A DNA stretch of 64,000 bases. Origin: Bacillus sp. FJAT-52991 (GTDB lineage: Bacteria > Bacillota > Bacilli > Bacillales > Domibacillaceae). Each line of letters starts with the position of its first letter. Positions within the stretch are counted from its first letter, which is position 1. Location of the stretch: contig NZ_CP147404.1 of assembly GCF_037201805.1 (NCBI RefSeq), positions 3,268,501 to 3,332,500 on the forward strand, read 5' to 3'. Made by a program: the position numbers and the translations under genes. Below, piece after piece: positions 8,702-16,254 of the stretch. The notes beneath the pieces were generated by a model that saw only the letters and a list, made by a program, of their open reading frames with translations, did not search any database and was not told the DNA's origin.

Positions 8702-9026
8702 TACTGTTTTTAGGAATCGTAAAAAACACTTCCGTTCCCATATTCACAGAACTATGAATCTGTAATCCTTCCCCATAAATTTGCTGGAGTCGCCTATTCG
8801 TATTGAACAAACCGATCCCTCGTGACGAATCAATCTTTCCATCAAGGACTTGCTTCAATCTCTCTTCCTTCATCCCGACTCCATCGTCTTTTATCATTAT
8901 TTCAGCATGGGTTGAATGATCCATTATTTTAATCCAAACTGTTCCACCGCTCGCTCTTTTCAATATTCCATGTTTGACGGTACTTTTCATACGCTTCATG
9001 TTTATCGCTTTAAAATTCTTACTCAC
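8682..9026 (-). pseudogene. Remnant of a LytS/LytT-type sensor histidine kinase (ATPase domain only)
   Basis: Only the C-terminal ATP-binding domain of a histidine kinase is left (114 codons). It keeps the end of the N box (VKHGILKRASGG), the G1 box DDGVGM and the G2 box GIGLFNTNRRLQQIYG. It has lost the membrane sensor, the phospho-acceptor histidine and the conserved Asn of the N box, where KST stands in place of the usual ENA. The GTG start has only a poor site (AGGG, 3-4 nt away) and lies 5 bp after the stop of the next gene. I read it as a decayed kinase, probably the former partner of the adjacent response regulator. Confidence 0.75.
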
Positions 9027-9031
9027 GTTCC

Positions 9032-9499
9032 CTATTCATAATCCCACAAAATGAGCCACTTCCCCTGATGCTCAGTGACAAACACCTCTTGATGCAAAGA
9101 AAAATTCCCAAACTTCCCTTGATATATTTGAGTCACTGGTACTTGATACACCATTTTCAGTGGCGACGACTTCTCCGTGTCCTTCCAATTCTCGATCTTT
9201 TTTACTTTTCCAAGGGAAAAAGAAAACGTCTCCACTCCAAAATGACTCATAAACACATGCGCTCGCTCCTGAATATAATCTCCCTTTGGAAACCGCTCCT
9301 TCATTAAAGGGTGAAACAGCTCCCATGACTCTGAAAACCGTCCCTGCTGTTCAAACTCATAAAACTCACGAGCCACCCGCTCTGCCCGTTCACTGGGAGA
9401 TATCCGCATCAAACCAACTAATCCCCATAACACCACAACCAAAACAAAAACGACCAACAATCGTCCACTCCACTGCCCTCGTCTTCTTCCTCCTCTCAA
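9032..9499 (-). CDS. Membrane-anchored protein of unknown function (NTF2-like)
   Basis: About 155 residues: a basic N-terminus (RGGRRRGQWSGR), one hydrophobic segment (LLVVFVLVVVLWGLVGLM) and an extracytoplasmic domain of ~110 residues. The pattern ERVAREFYEFEQQGRFSESW ... QEVFVTEHQGKWLILWDYE suggests an NTF2/SnoaL-like fold. AGGAGG is 6 nt before a TTG at 9499 and only 2 nt before an ATG at 9502, so the TTG is the likelier start. No specific function is recognised. Confidence 0.7.
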   Translation of the reverse strand: MRGGRRRGQWSGRLLVVFVLVVVLWGLVGLMRISPSERAERVAREFYEFEQQGRFSESWELFHPLMKERFPKGDYIQERAHVFMSHFGVETFSFSLGKVKKIENWKDTEKSSPLKMVYQVPVTQIYQGKFGNFSLHQEVFVTEHQGKWLILWDYE

Positions 9500-9719
9500 C
9501 ACATCCCCTCCTTTAACACTCTAACGCAGTAGAGCCCCTTACTACGTTAATGCATTAATATGTCGATGAGTCTCGTAATTATTTACAGTTATTTTTTTCA
9601 TTTTATTCAATGAGTGGGTGTTTTAGTATTAGTTAAGTGAAGAGCTATAAAAAATGAAAATTGTAACTATTTTGATAATTTGGTAGCATTAACATATCAA
9701 CCTTAGGGAGGAAGAGTAA

Positions 9720-10748
9720 ATGAAAGTGTGTAAAGTTTGCGGGCATCAATCGGAGCGAGATAGCGCTTTTTGTTCAGAATGCGGAGCTTCTCTGAAAGAA
9801 CAAACAGACGAGTCGACTAATCGTGAAGAGATAAAATTTCCAAAAAGGAAATCTCAAAAGAATAAAATGTTTATTGTTTTTACACTCGCCGTTGTTCTAA
9901 TTATCTTTTTATTTACCGGTTACCAAATGTTGTCTAAGAAATACAGTGAAGAGGTTGTCATTGATCAATTCATCACTGCTCTAACTCAAAAAGATAAACA
10001 AACATTGAAAACATTAATCATACCTACCGATTCTCGTATCAATATTAATGAAGAAAGTCTAAATGCCTTATTTGCACTTATTGATAAAGAACCATCATTA
10101 ATAGAAGACATCAAAGACTCTCTTCATAACGACGGACTTGGTAATCAGCCATTTTATTTGCGTGAAAACGGAAAACATTTTGGAATTTTCACCAACTATG
10201 TCATAGACACACCTGGTTACTTTATCAAAGTTAGCAGCACTGGCGACAACACAACGATCCATTTAAATAATAGTGAGATTGGTGTGTTAGACACAGCTAA
10301 AGATACGAAAGAATTTGGTCCATTTTTAACGGGGCTCTATTCCATTAAAGGCCTAAGCGGAGAAAACAAAGACGAAGTGACCATCAATCTAGCTGGTTCA
10401 AGAACAGAAACAGCCGTTGTCTTAAAAACAGGAAACGCAGAAACAGAGGAAGTACAAAAAACGATTGTTAAAGAAGTCATTCGAGAAGTCACTCCGGAAT
10501 ACTCGTACTACATTCTGCCTCATAGCGATTATACATATTTAACTTATAGCGATATTGCCGGCTTGACCAAAAGCGAGCTTCGTCTAGCCAGAAATGAAAT
10601 CTTCGCAAGACATGGATATATTTTTAACTCAAAAGACTTGCAAAACTATTTCGAACGTCAATCTTGGTATAGTCCTAATCCTAATTTCAATGGAAACTTA
10701 TCCAGTCTAGAAAAACAAAATATAGAATTCATTAAATCCTATGAGTAG
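9720..10748 (+). CDS. Zinc-ribbon membrane protein with C-terminal YARHG domain
   Basis: A 342-residue protein. Residues 3-24 are a zinc ribbon with two CxxC pairs (CKVCGHQ ... FCSECGA). A basic linker leads to one transmembrane helix near residues 50-70 (MFIVFTLAVVLIIFLFTGY). A long extracytoplasmic region follows, and residues ~270-340 are a YARHG domain (ELRLARNEIFARHGYIF ... YFERQSWY). The layout recalls TcaA/YvbJ-type envelope proteins. GGGAGGAAG lies upstream of the ATG. The function is unknown, but an envelope-sensing or wall-associated role is usual for this architecture. Its 3' end abuts an amidase fragment. Confidence 0.82.
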   Translation: MKVCKVCGHQSERDSAFCSECGASLKEQTDESTNREEIKFPKRKSQKNKMFIVFTLAVVLIIFLFTGYQMLSKKYSEEVVIDQFITALTQKDKQTLKTLIIPTDSRININEESLNALFALIDKEPSLIEDIKDSLHNDGLGNQPFYLRENGKHFGIFTNYVIDTPGYFIKVSSTGDNTTIHLNNSEIGVLDTAKDTKEFGPFLTGLYSIKGLSGENKDEVTINLAGSRTETAVVLKTGNAETEEVQKTIVKEVIREVTPEYSYYILPHSDYTYLTYSDIAGLTKSELRLARNEIFARHGYIFNSKDLQNYFERQSWYSPNPNFNGNLSSLEKQNIEFIKSYE

Positions 10749-10933
10749 AAACAAATAGAAGTAATATGTCTGGCTTTAATTGGTCGAAGGTCCCTGTCAT
10801 TCTTGCTGAAATCGGATTTATGACCAATCCAGAGGAAGACTTAAAACTGGCTGATCCAGCTTATTTAACAAAACTCATGCAATTGATAGCCAATGGTATT
10901 GAACAATATGCAGCAACGAAAAAAGAACTATAG
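10745..10933 (+). pseudogene. C-terminal remnant of N-acetylmuramoyl-L-alanine amidase (Amidase_3)
   Basis: From about 10745 the sequence reads in one frame as the end of a zinc amidase. It includes SGFNWSKVPVILAEIGFMTN, NPEEDLKLADPAYL, a final helix and a TAG at 10931-10933. The glutamate in the LAEIGFMTN motif is the usual catalytic acid, but the zinc-binding domain upstream is missing. Only ~60 codons remain, directly behind the YARHG gene and without a ribosome site. It looks like a deletion scar. An ATG at 10766 could in theory start a 55-residue peptide. Confidence 0.7.
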
Positions 10934-10990
10934 TAATATCACTGCTTTCACCTCAAAACTAGACGACTTGTTTATTCCAGACAAGACAAA

Positions 10991-11024
10991 AAAGCCAGCA
11001 TGCCACGAAGGAGATGCTGGCTTT
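10991..11024. terminator. Bidirectional intrinsic terminator
   Basis: An 11-bp perfect stem, AAAGCCAGCAT / ATGCTGGCTTT, has a 12-nt loop and A/T runs. It lies between the amidase remnant and the convergent SLH gene. Confidence 0.85.
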
Positions 11025-11030
11025 CTATCG

Positions 11031-11990
11031 TCATTGAATCCCTTTAGACATATGATTAATTTTAAAATATATTTTACTAAACTCTTTGGCTTCAGGTGAA
11101 TGTAATTGCCCGTTCATAGTATATGGGCTTTCACTTGGCCCTTGATAAAAATAATGATAATCCCCTTTGATTTTCAAAGGATTATAAGGTGCTCCTTGAT
11201 ATTCTGGCATTTTAGATTTATGAATTTTACGAATCGCTCCTACAAATAAATCCTTCTTTAGATTTGTTTTATCCATATAGTAAAATTCCGTTGTATACAC
11301 ACCGTCTTCCACTTTTTTATCTTTAATCGTGATCTTGTCTTTCATATAATTTGGCAGTTCGATCTTATACCCTAGCATCTGACTATAATAAGAAAATGTT
11401 TTAAACTGATCAGCTTTTGCTTTAGCTAGAAAAGTAGCAAACTGTGCTCTAGTAACAGCATTGTTTGGTCGAAATGTTCCATCGGTATATCCAAGCGTAA
11501 TATTGTTACTTGCTAACGCTTTAATAGATTGGTAGGCCCAATGCTTTGAAGAAACATCCTTAAATGAATGGTTTCCAGAAGCTTTTAAATCAAATCCCTT
11601 TGCTAGCATATTAGCCATATGATCCCTTGTCATCGGTTTATTCGGATATAAATAATTATTTTTAGGAAAAAGTCCTTCATCCATAACAGCAGCCACATAT
11701 TTATAACTCTTATGCGAAGGTGGCATATCTTTAAACCCTGGATTCGGTCGGTTAGACAAATCCAGCTTCAACGCCTTAGCCATTAAAATCATCGCCTGTA
11801 AACGAGTCAGCTTTTCTTGTGGACGAAATGTTCCATCCGTATACCCATTGATCACCTTATTTTCTGTTAAATACGTAATCTCATCGACAGCCCAATGAGT
11901 TTTACTCACATCTTTAAACGCTGCCGAAGCCGTTCCTACACTACTAAAAAACAACATAATCGAAAAGAGAACCGCTAAACATTTCTTCAC
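11031..11990 (-). CDS. Secreted SLH-domain surface protein
   Basis: A 319-residue protein with a signal peptide (KKCLAVLFSIMLFFSSVGTA, cleavage near SAAF) and three SLH repeats over residues ~25-195 (FKDVSKTHWAVDEI; FKDMPPSHKSYKYVAAV; FKDVSSKHWAYQSI). A ~120-residue C-terminal domain of unknown function follows (YYSQMLGYKIELPNYMKDK). The GTG start has AAGGAGG upstream. It is probably tethered to the secondary wall polymer. No partner gene is adjacent. Confidence 0.9.
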   Translation of the reverse strand: MKKCLAVLFSIMLFFSSVGTASAAFKDVSKTHWAVDEITYLTENKVINGYTDGTFRPQEKLTRLQAMILMAKALKLDLSNRPNPGFKDMPPSHKSYKYVAAVMDEGLFPKNNYLYPNKPMTRDHMANMLAKGFDLKASGNHSFKDVSSKHWAYQSIKALASNNITLGYTDGTFRPNNAVTRAQFATFLAKAKADQFKTFSYYSQMLGYKIELPNYMKDKITIKDKKVEDGVYTTEFYYMDKTNLKKDLFVGAIRKIHKSKMPEYQGAPYNPLKIKGDYHYFYQGPSESPYTMNGQLHSPEAKEFSKIYFKINHMSKGIQ

Positions 11991-12131
11991 TACAACTCCT
12001 CCTTAATTCCGATTATATCAATTTTTTACATATAAAGTAATTGATTTTTTGTAAATTTTCACAAGTAATCATCTCTTTCTATATAATTACCCTGTAGTAC
12101 TGTGAGCGTATATTAAGTACCGCATACAAAC

Positions 12132-12163
12132 AAAAACCCCATCATATTAATGATGAGGTTTTT
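12132..12163 (-). terminator. Intrinsic terminator
   Basis: The stem AAAAACCCCATCAT / ATGATGAGGTTTTT has one mismatch and an ATTA loop. The only transcription unit it can serve is the minus-strand 70-codon gene, whose transcript would first pass through the dispersed repeat. The rest of the 11991-12348 gap shows no gene. Confidence 0.7.
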
Positions 12164-12218
12164 CATTTACTAGCTAAGTCGAAGCAGTCTAGCCCATACA
12201 TCGCTAAACGGGGACCTT

Positions 12219-12354
12219 CGCTTTTCTATTTGTCCAGCTCCACCTCTTAGACACTCGAGTCAAATGCCAGCCTGACTGCATGGCTGAAAAACGCCATTTC
12301 GTCATTCTGTCATTTGCTTGTCGTGTCTGGACAGTCGGCTTCGCTTTTCTATTT
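12219..12354 (-). repeat. ~125-bp structured dispersed repeat, copy 2
   Basis: This is the reverse-oriented copy of the element at 8544-8669. It again begins at the TAG stop codon of the gene upstream of it (12351-12349). Compared with copy 1, the outer stem changes from GGGGC/GCCCC to GACAC/GTGTC and the middle stem from CAGATG/CATCTG to CAAATG/CATTTG. The inner ATGGC/GCCAT stem is unchanged. Confidence 0.8.
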
Positions 12355-12561
12355 AAACACTCGCAAAATTCCTTCGGCAGCTGCTATCCGAACAGAAGGG
12401 TCATTCGACATCAGCTCTTTCTCTAGCACCTTCCAAGCTCGATCTGCTAATTCTTTATGGCCATCAAAGCTGTTCTTACTAAGTAACTGTCGATCTAACT
12501 CGACCCTATCAAATGGATATTGAAAATGAAGCGCGGCGGACGCTTTTCTTTCTGTGATCAC
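12349..12561 (-). CDS. Small protein of unknown function under a SinR-like operator
   Basis: A 70-residue soluble protein that I do not recognise. It is mostly helical; the C-terminal half (DPSVRIAAAEGILRVF) looks like a single HEAT-type helix pair. The GTG start has AGGGGGG 6-7 nt upstream. The stop codon is the first triplet of the dispersed repeat. Its promoter region, about 110 bp upstream, carries three half-sites of the same SinR-like operator that overlaps the eps-like promoter. A role in biofilm or matrix control is therefore a reasonable guess, but only from regulation. Confidence 0.6.
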   Translation of the reverse strand: MITERKASAALHFQYPFDRVELDRQLLSKNSFDGHKELADRAWKVLEKELMSNDPSVRIAAAEGILRVFK

Positions 12562-12653
12562 GACAATCCCCCCTTAAAGAACCCTCATAAGTCTCGATCA
12601 AACATTCTCATCTCTATCTATATCATCATTTTACAACAAAACAAAAACTATAT

Positions 12654-12681
12654 AAAGAACTTTTTGTTCATTATAAAGAAC
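12654..12681 (-). promoter_or_regulatory. SinR-like operators over a sigma-A -10
   Basis: On the plus strand this is AAAGAAC, then TTTTT, then GTTCATTATAAAGAAC. The last 16 bp form an inverted repeat and include a TATAAT -10 on the minus strand (12670-12675). The arrangement matches the eps-like promoter at 40948-40993. Confidence 0.65.
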
Positions 12682-12694
12682 TGTATTGCATGTT

Positions 12695-13228
12695 TCAGTA
12701 CCGTTTCACAAAAAAATCGGCCAGCTTCATGACTTCCTCCTTCGTTATACGTCGCTTCCACACATATAAAGGCACGACCATGAACAACGTGATCAATCCA
12801 CCTGTCAAATCAATGAACACATCTGTAACAAGCGGACTACGTCCACCTGTTAACATCTGGTGAAACTCATCAGCAGTGGCATATAGGCCTGTACCAACTA
12901 ACGCCCAAACAGCTGACTTCCACACTTCTTTTGGCCGCCAAACCACCAGCACCCCAAATAAAGCAGCAGCCAAACAGCCAAACAAAAACAAATGAGCAAA
13001 CTTGCGAATAAAAAACTCAATAAAATAGTAATAACCGATTGACTCCACCGAGATAACCATCCCAGCATAAGACAGCTCCAAGCGACCCAACACTTCAGCA
13101 AACGGTTCACCTGGAAACACCCTCATCATAAGCGGCACAAGCGACTGCTGATTATACGTTTGCGAAGAAAAACGAAAAATCAATCCTGCTATAAACAGCA
13201 ACAAAACCACTCTAAAAATATTCTTCAA
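12695..13228 (-). CDS. VanZ-like family membrane protein
   Basis: About 177 residues with four to five transmembrane segments. Typical VanZ-family features are FSSQTYNQQS after the first helix, KFAHLFLFGCLAAALFG, ATADEFHQMLTGGRSPLVTD and FIDLTGGLI. VanZ itself gives low-level teicoplanin resistance; most relatives have no known function. The TTG at 13228 is preferred because AAGGAG lies 6 nt upstream; a longer frame reaching 13279 lacks a site. The SinR-like promoter of the next gene starts just after its stop codon. Confidence 0.85.
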   Translation of the reverse strand: MKNIFRVVLLLFIAGLIFRFSSQTYNQQSLVPLMMRVFPGEPFAEVLGRLELSYAGMVISVESIGYYYFIEFFIRKFAHLFLFGCLAAALFGVLVVWRPKEVWKSAVWALVGTGLYATADEFHQMLTGGRSPLVTDVFIDLTGGLITLFMVVPLYVWKRRITKEEVMKLADFFVKRY

Positions 13229-13457
13229 AACGCACTCCTTTAAAACTTTTCTATATATTAACAGATCAGCAAATTTCACGCATATAAAAAAGCTTATGCT
13301 TTCATGGATGAACGCGCTGGAAGTCAGACTTAATAAAAATTCAAAATAAACAGAATATATTACACAGATATTTCTAACATTTCTCCTTCATATTGTTTAA
13401 AAAATTGAAACCTTTTTCTGGTATAATCGTATATAAATAAAAAAAGGAGGGGATTCG

Positions 13458-14102
13458 ATGTCACAATATACATTTGAAGCACAAACACCAAATTATATGA
13501 ATTCGGTGCTGAAAACATTCGTTTTTTCTTTAACGATTGCCGTCATCGGGATGCTCGTTGGGACGATGGTTCCGCCAGCACTGTTTTTACCATTATCCAT
13601 CATTGAAATTGGAATGTTGCTAGCCGCTTTCTTTTTACGTAAAAGAAAAATAGTAGGGTATACATTTTTGTATGTATTCACCTTTATTTCAGGGGTAACC
13701 ATCTACCCGATTGTGGCTCATTATTTAGCCACTTCTGGCGCACAAGTCGTTGTAGGGGCCTTTGCCTCAACAGTTGTTGTTTTCGGAGCAATGGCGATTG
13801 CTGGTTTAAACACTAAGAAAGATCTTTCATTTTTAAGCGGCCTTTTATTAACCGTGTTATTAGCTTTAATTACATTGTCTATTATGAATCTGTTCTGGCC
13901 GTTTTCTTCTACTGCCATGTTTGTTTATTCATTAATTGGGACGGTACTATTTTCATGTTACATCATGTATGACTTTAACCAAATGAAAAGAATGAACATT
14001 ACAGATGAAGCGATTCCACTATTAGCATTGAATTTGTATTTAGATTTCGTTAACTTGTTTATTAACCTGTTACGAGTGATTGGCTTTTTAAACGAAGATT
14101 AA
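13458..14102 (+). CDS. yetJ: Bax inhibitor-1 family calcium-leak protein YetJ
   Basis: 214 residues and seven transmembrane segments, colinear with B. subtilis YetJ, a pH-sensitive calcium leak channel of the BI-1/TMBIM family. The conserved acidic residues are kept in the last segments (MYDFNQMKRMNITDEAIP and NLYLDFVNLFINLLR), matching the aspartates that gate YetJ. AAAGGAGGGG lies 6 nt before the ATG. Single-gene unit with its own terminator. Confidence 0.9.
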   Translation: MSQYTFEAQTPNYMNSVLKTFVFSLTIAVIGMLVGTMVPPALFLPLSIIEIGMLLAAFFLRKRKIVGYTFLYVFTFISGVTIYPIVAHYLATSGAQVVVGAFASTVVVFGAMAIAGLNTKKDLSFLSGLLLTVLLALITLSIMNLFWPFSSTAMFVYSLIGTVLFSCYIMYDFNQMKRMNITDEAIPLLALNLYLDFVNLFINLLRVIGFLNED

Positions 14103-14107
14103 TTAAG

Positions 14108-14141
14108 AAGGGGTGTACTTTCATCGGTACACCCCTTTTAT
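14108..14141 (+). terminator. Intrinsic terminator of yetJ
   Basis: A perfect 11-bp stem, AAGGGGTGTAC / GTACACCCCTT (14108-14118 with 14127-14137), is followed by TTTA. Confidence 0.85.
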
Positions 14142-14237
14142 GTTTGTGCAGAGATACAACGAGTTGCTATGGAAAGAAACGAATTATGATGTAAACTGTA
14201 AGGAGGGAAAATGATTGATATAGGAGGCACAACGTAT

Positions 14238-14294
14238 ATGGCCAAGCAAGCAACAATCAGTCACACAACAGAAAAAGAAGGGTTATTCTTATGA
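14238..14294 (+). other. 18-codon ORF in the usual ptsH position, overlapping ptsI
   Basis: A strong AGGAGG 9-10 nt upstream leads to the reading frame [18 protein letters not shown]. Its TGA overlaps the ptsI start as ATGA. In Bacillus, ptsH (HPr, ~88 codons) sits here. The start MAK and the end TEKEGL resemble the two ends of HPr (HPr often ends in KEGLGE or similar), so this may be a ptsH gene with a large in-frame deletion. It may equally be a leader peptide that couples translation to ptsI. Confidence 0.45.
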
Positions 14295-16006
14295 GCAGAA
14301 AAGCAATCGCAGGCATTGCGGCATCAAGCGGCATTGCCATCGCCAAAGCATTTCGATTAGAGAGCCCCGAGTTAAACGTCAACAAAACAGTAATCACTGA
14401 TCCAGCAGCTGAAATCGCTCGCTTTGAACAAGCGATCGCTACATCCATATCTGACTTAGAAATCATTAAAGAACATATTCATAAGCAGCTAGGCGAAGAG
14501 CAAGCGGCGATTTTTGCTGCTCACCTTCTCGTACTAAGCGACCCGGAACTCATTCATCCAATTAAAGAAAAAATCACTTTCGAACAAGTGAATGCTGAAT
14601 TTGCCTTAAACGAAGTCTCCTCAAAATTTATTGACTTGTTTGAGTCGATGGAAGATGCCTACATGAGAGAGCGAGCCGACGATATTCGTGACGTCACTAA
14701 GCGCGTATTGTCCCATCTTTTACACGTAAACTCTACGGATTTAAAGACGATTACTGAAGAAGTGATCATCGTTGCCAAAGATTTAGCCCCCTCTGATACC
14801 GCACAATTAAATCGGCAATTTGTCAAAGGCTTTACAACTGATAATGGTGGACGAACGTCTCATTCTGCGATTATGGCTCGTTCCATGGAACTGCCTGCTG
14901 TCGTTGGCACAAAAAGAGGAACTACTCGCATTCAGCACGGGGACATCATCATTATCGATGGGATAGATGGGAAAGTGATCGTCAATCCAACAGCCCAGAC
15001 GATGAAAGTATATAAGGAAAAAAAATTAGCTTATGAAGCCAAAAAAGCAGAATGGGCCCAGCTTATTCATCAGCCAACAACATCGACTGATGGACACTTC
15101 GTTGAATTGGCTGCCAACATCGGGACGCCTGAAGATGTGAAAAGTGCGCTCGAAAACGGCGCGGAAGGGATCGGACTGTATCGAACAGAGTTTTTATATA
15201 TGGGGCGCGATACCTTTCCAACAGAGGAAGAACAATTTGAAGCGTATAAAACGGTACTAGAGCATATGAAAGGGAAACCCGTGATCGTTCGGACACTAGA
15301 TATCGGCGGCGATAAAGAGCTGCCCTATTTATCACTTCCGCAAGAAAAAAATCCATTTTTAGGATTTTGCGCCATCCGCTTCTCTTTAAGCATGCAAGAC
15401 ATGTTTAGAACCCAGTTGCGGGCATTATTGCGAGCCAGCACATATGGTCATTTAAAAATCATGTTCCCGATGATCGCCACACTAAGCGAATTTCGGCAAG
15501 CAAAAACGATTTTACTAGAAGAAAAGGACAAACTACAAGCTGAAGGCATCGAGGTAGCTGAACAAATAGATATCGGCATCATGGTCGAAATCCCCTCCAC
15601 CGCTATTATGGCCGATCTATTTGCTAAAGAAGTCGATTTCTTCTCCATCGGAACGAATGATTTGATTCAATATACATTAGCAGCTGATCGCTTAAACGAA
15701 AGCGTGGCCTATTTGTACCAGCCTTACCATCCGGCCTTGCTTCGTTTAATCAAACATGTGATCGATGCAGCTCACAAAGAAGGAAAATGGGTCGGTATGT
15801 GCGGAGAAATGGCCGGAGATGAACTGGCCATTCCTATTTTGCTGGCATTAGGGTTAGACGAATTTTCCATGAGCGCGACATCGATCTTAAAAGCGCGCTC
15901 ACAAATCCTTCACCTATCCAAAGCAGATTGGTCGAAGCATATCGAACACATTCTCTCTATGTCAACAGCGGAAGAAGTCAGCGCTTTTATCAAACGTCAA
16001 CATTAA
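14291..16006 (+). CDS. ptsI: PTS enzyme I (phosphoenolpyruvate-protein phosphotransferase)
   Basis: 571 residues, full length for EI. The phospho-acceptor histidine is in [12 protein letters not shown] (near H191). PEP-binding motifs follow: [27 protein letters not shown] and [18 protein letters not shown]. The catalytic Cys is in GMCGEMAGD (near C504). EI takes phosphate from PEP and passes it to HPr, which feeds the sugar-specific EII proteins. AGAAGGG lies 8 nt upstream of the ATG. The normal neighbour ptsH is missing, so HPr must be encoded elsewhere or this is a second, divergent EI copy. Confidence 0.95.
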   Translation: MSRKAIAGIAASSGIAIAKAFRLESPELNVNKTVITDPAAEIARFEQAIATSISDLEIIKEHIHKQLGEEQAAIFAAHLLVLSDPELIHPIKEKITFEQVNAEFALNEVSSKFIDLFESMEDAYMRERADDIRDVTKRVLSHLLHVNSTDLKTITEEVIIVAKDLAPSDTAQLNRQFVKGFTTDNGGRTSHSAIMARSMELPAVVGTKRGTTRIQHGDIIIIDGIDGKVIVNPTAQTMKVYKEKKLAYEAKKAEWAQLIHQPTTSTDGHFVELAANIGTPEDVKSALENGAEGIGLYRTEFLYMGRDTFPTEEEQFEAYKTVLEHMKGKPVIVRTLDIGGDKELPYLSLPQEKNPFLGFCAIRFSLSMQDMFRTQLRALLRASTYGHLKIMFPMIATLSEFRQAKTILLEEKDKLQAEGIEVAEQIDIGIMVEIPSTAIMADLFAKEVDFFSIGTNDLIQYTLAADRLNESVAYLYQPYHPALLRLIKHVIDAAHKEGKWVGMCGEMAGDELAIPILLALGLDEFSMSATSILKARSQILHLSKADWSKHIEHILSMSTAEEVSAFIKRQH

Positions 16007-16016
16007 CAGCGACAGC

Positions 16017-16048
16017 GGCACCATCCGTCATTGGGATGGTGCCTTTGA
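16017..16048 (+). terminator. Intrinsic terminator of ptsI
   Basis: A perfect 10-bp stem, GGCACCATCC / GGATGGTGCC (16017-16026 with 16034-16043), is followed by TTTGATTTTT. Confidence 0.85.
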
Positions 16049-16172
16049 TTTTTGCTGAAACCCCTCTTTTTTACTGAATCAACGGCCGGATTTGCTGATT
16101 CACGTACACTTTTTCATGAAACTCACGGCCTTTTTACTCACTCACAGATGATTTTTGCTGAAACACCTTTCC
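16049..16172. repeat. Degenerate tandem array with a 21-nt period
   Basis: Six successive units start with TTTTT or GATTT. The first is 19 nt; the others are 21 nt and start at 16068, 16089, 16110, 16131 and 16152. They share TTTTT(A/G)CTGA-like starts and ACGGCC- or ACAC-like ends. A plus-strand frame across it gives heptads such as FTESTAG and FADSRTL. It has no ribosome site, so I treat it as non-coding. Confidence 0.6.
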
Positions 16173-16195
16173 ATCCACGACCATTCAGCATGAAA

Positions 16196-16222
16196 AAAAG
16201 AAGCCTGGACAGGGCTTCTTTT
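16196..16222 (-). terminator. Intrinsic terminator of the aminotransferase gene
   Basis: The stem AAAAGAAGCC / GGCTTCTTTT has a 7-nt loop and a run of T on the minus strand. It lies about 30 bp after the aminotransferase stop codon. Confidence 0.8.
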
Positions 16223-16254
16223 ACATATAGTTCTTCACGTTTATATACATGTTC

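Noticed and set aside
15063..15356. Minus-strand open frame of 97 codons inside ptsI
   Set aside because: Fully antisense to a highly conserved gene and without family resemblance.
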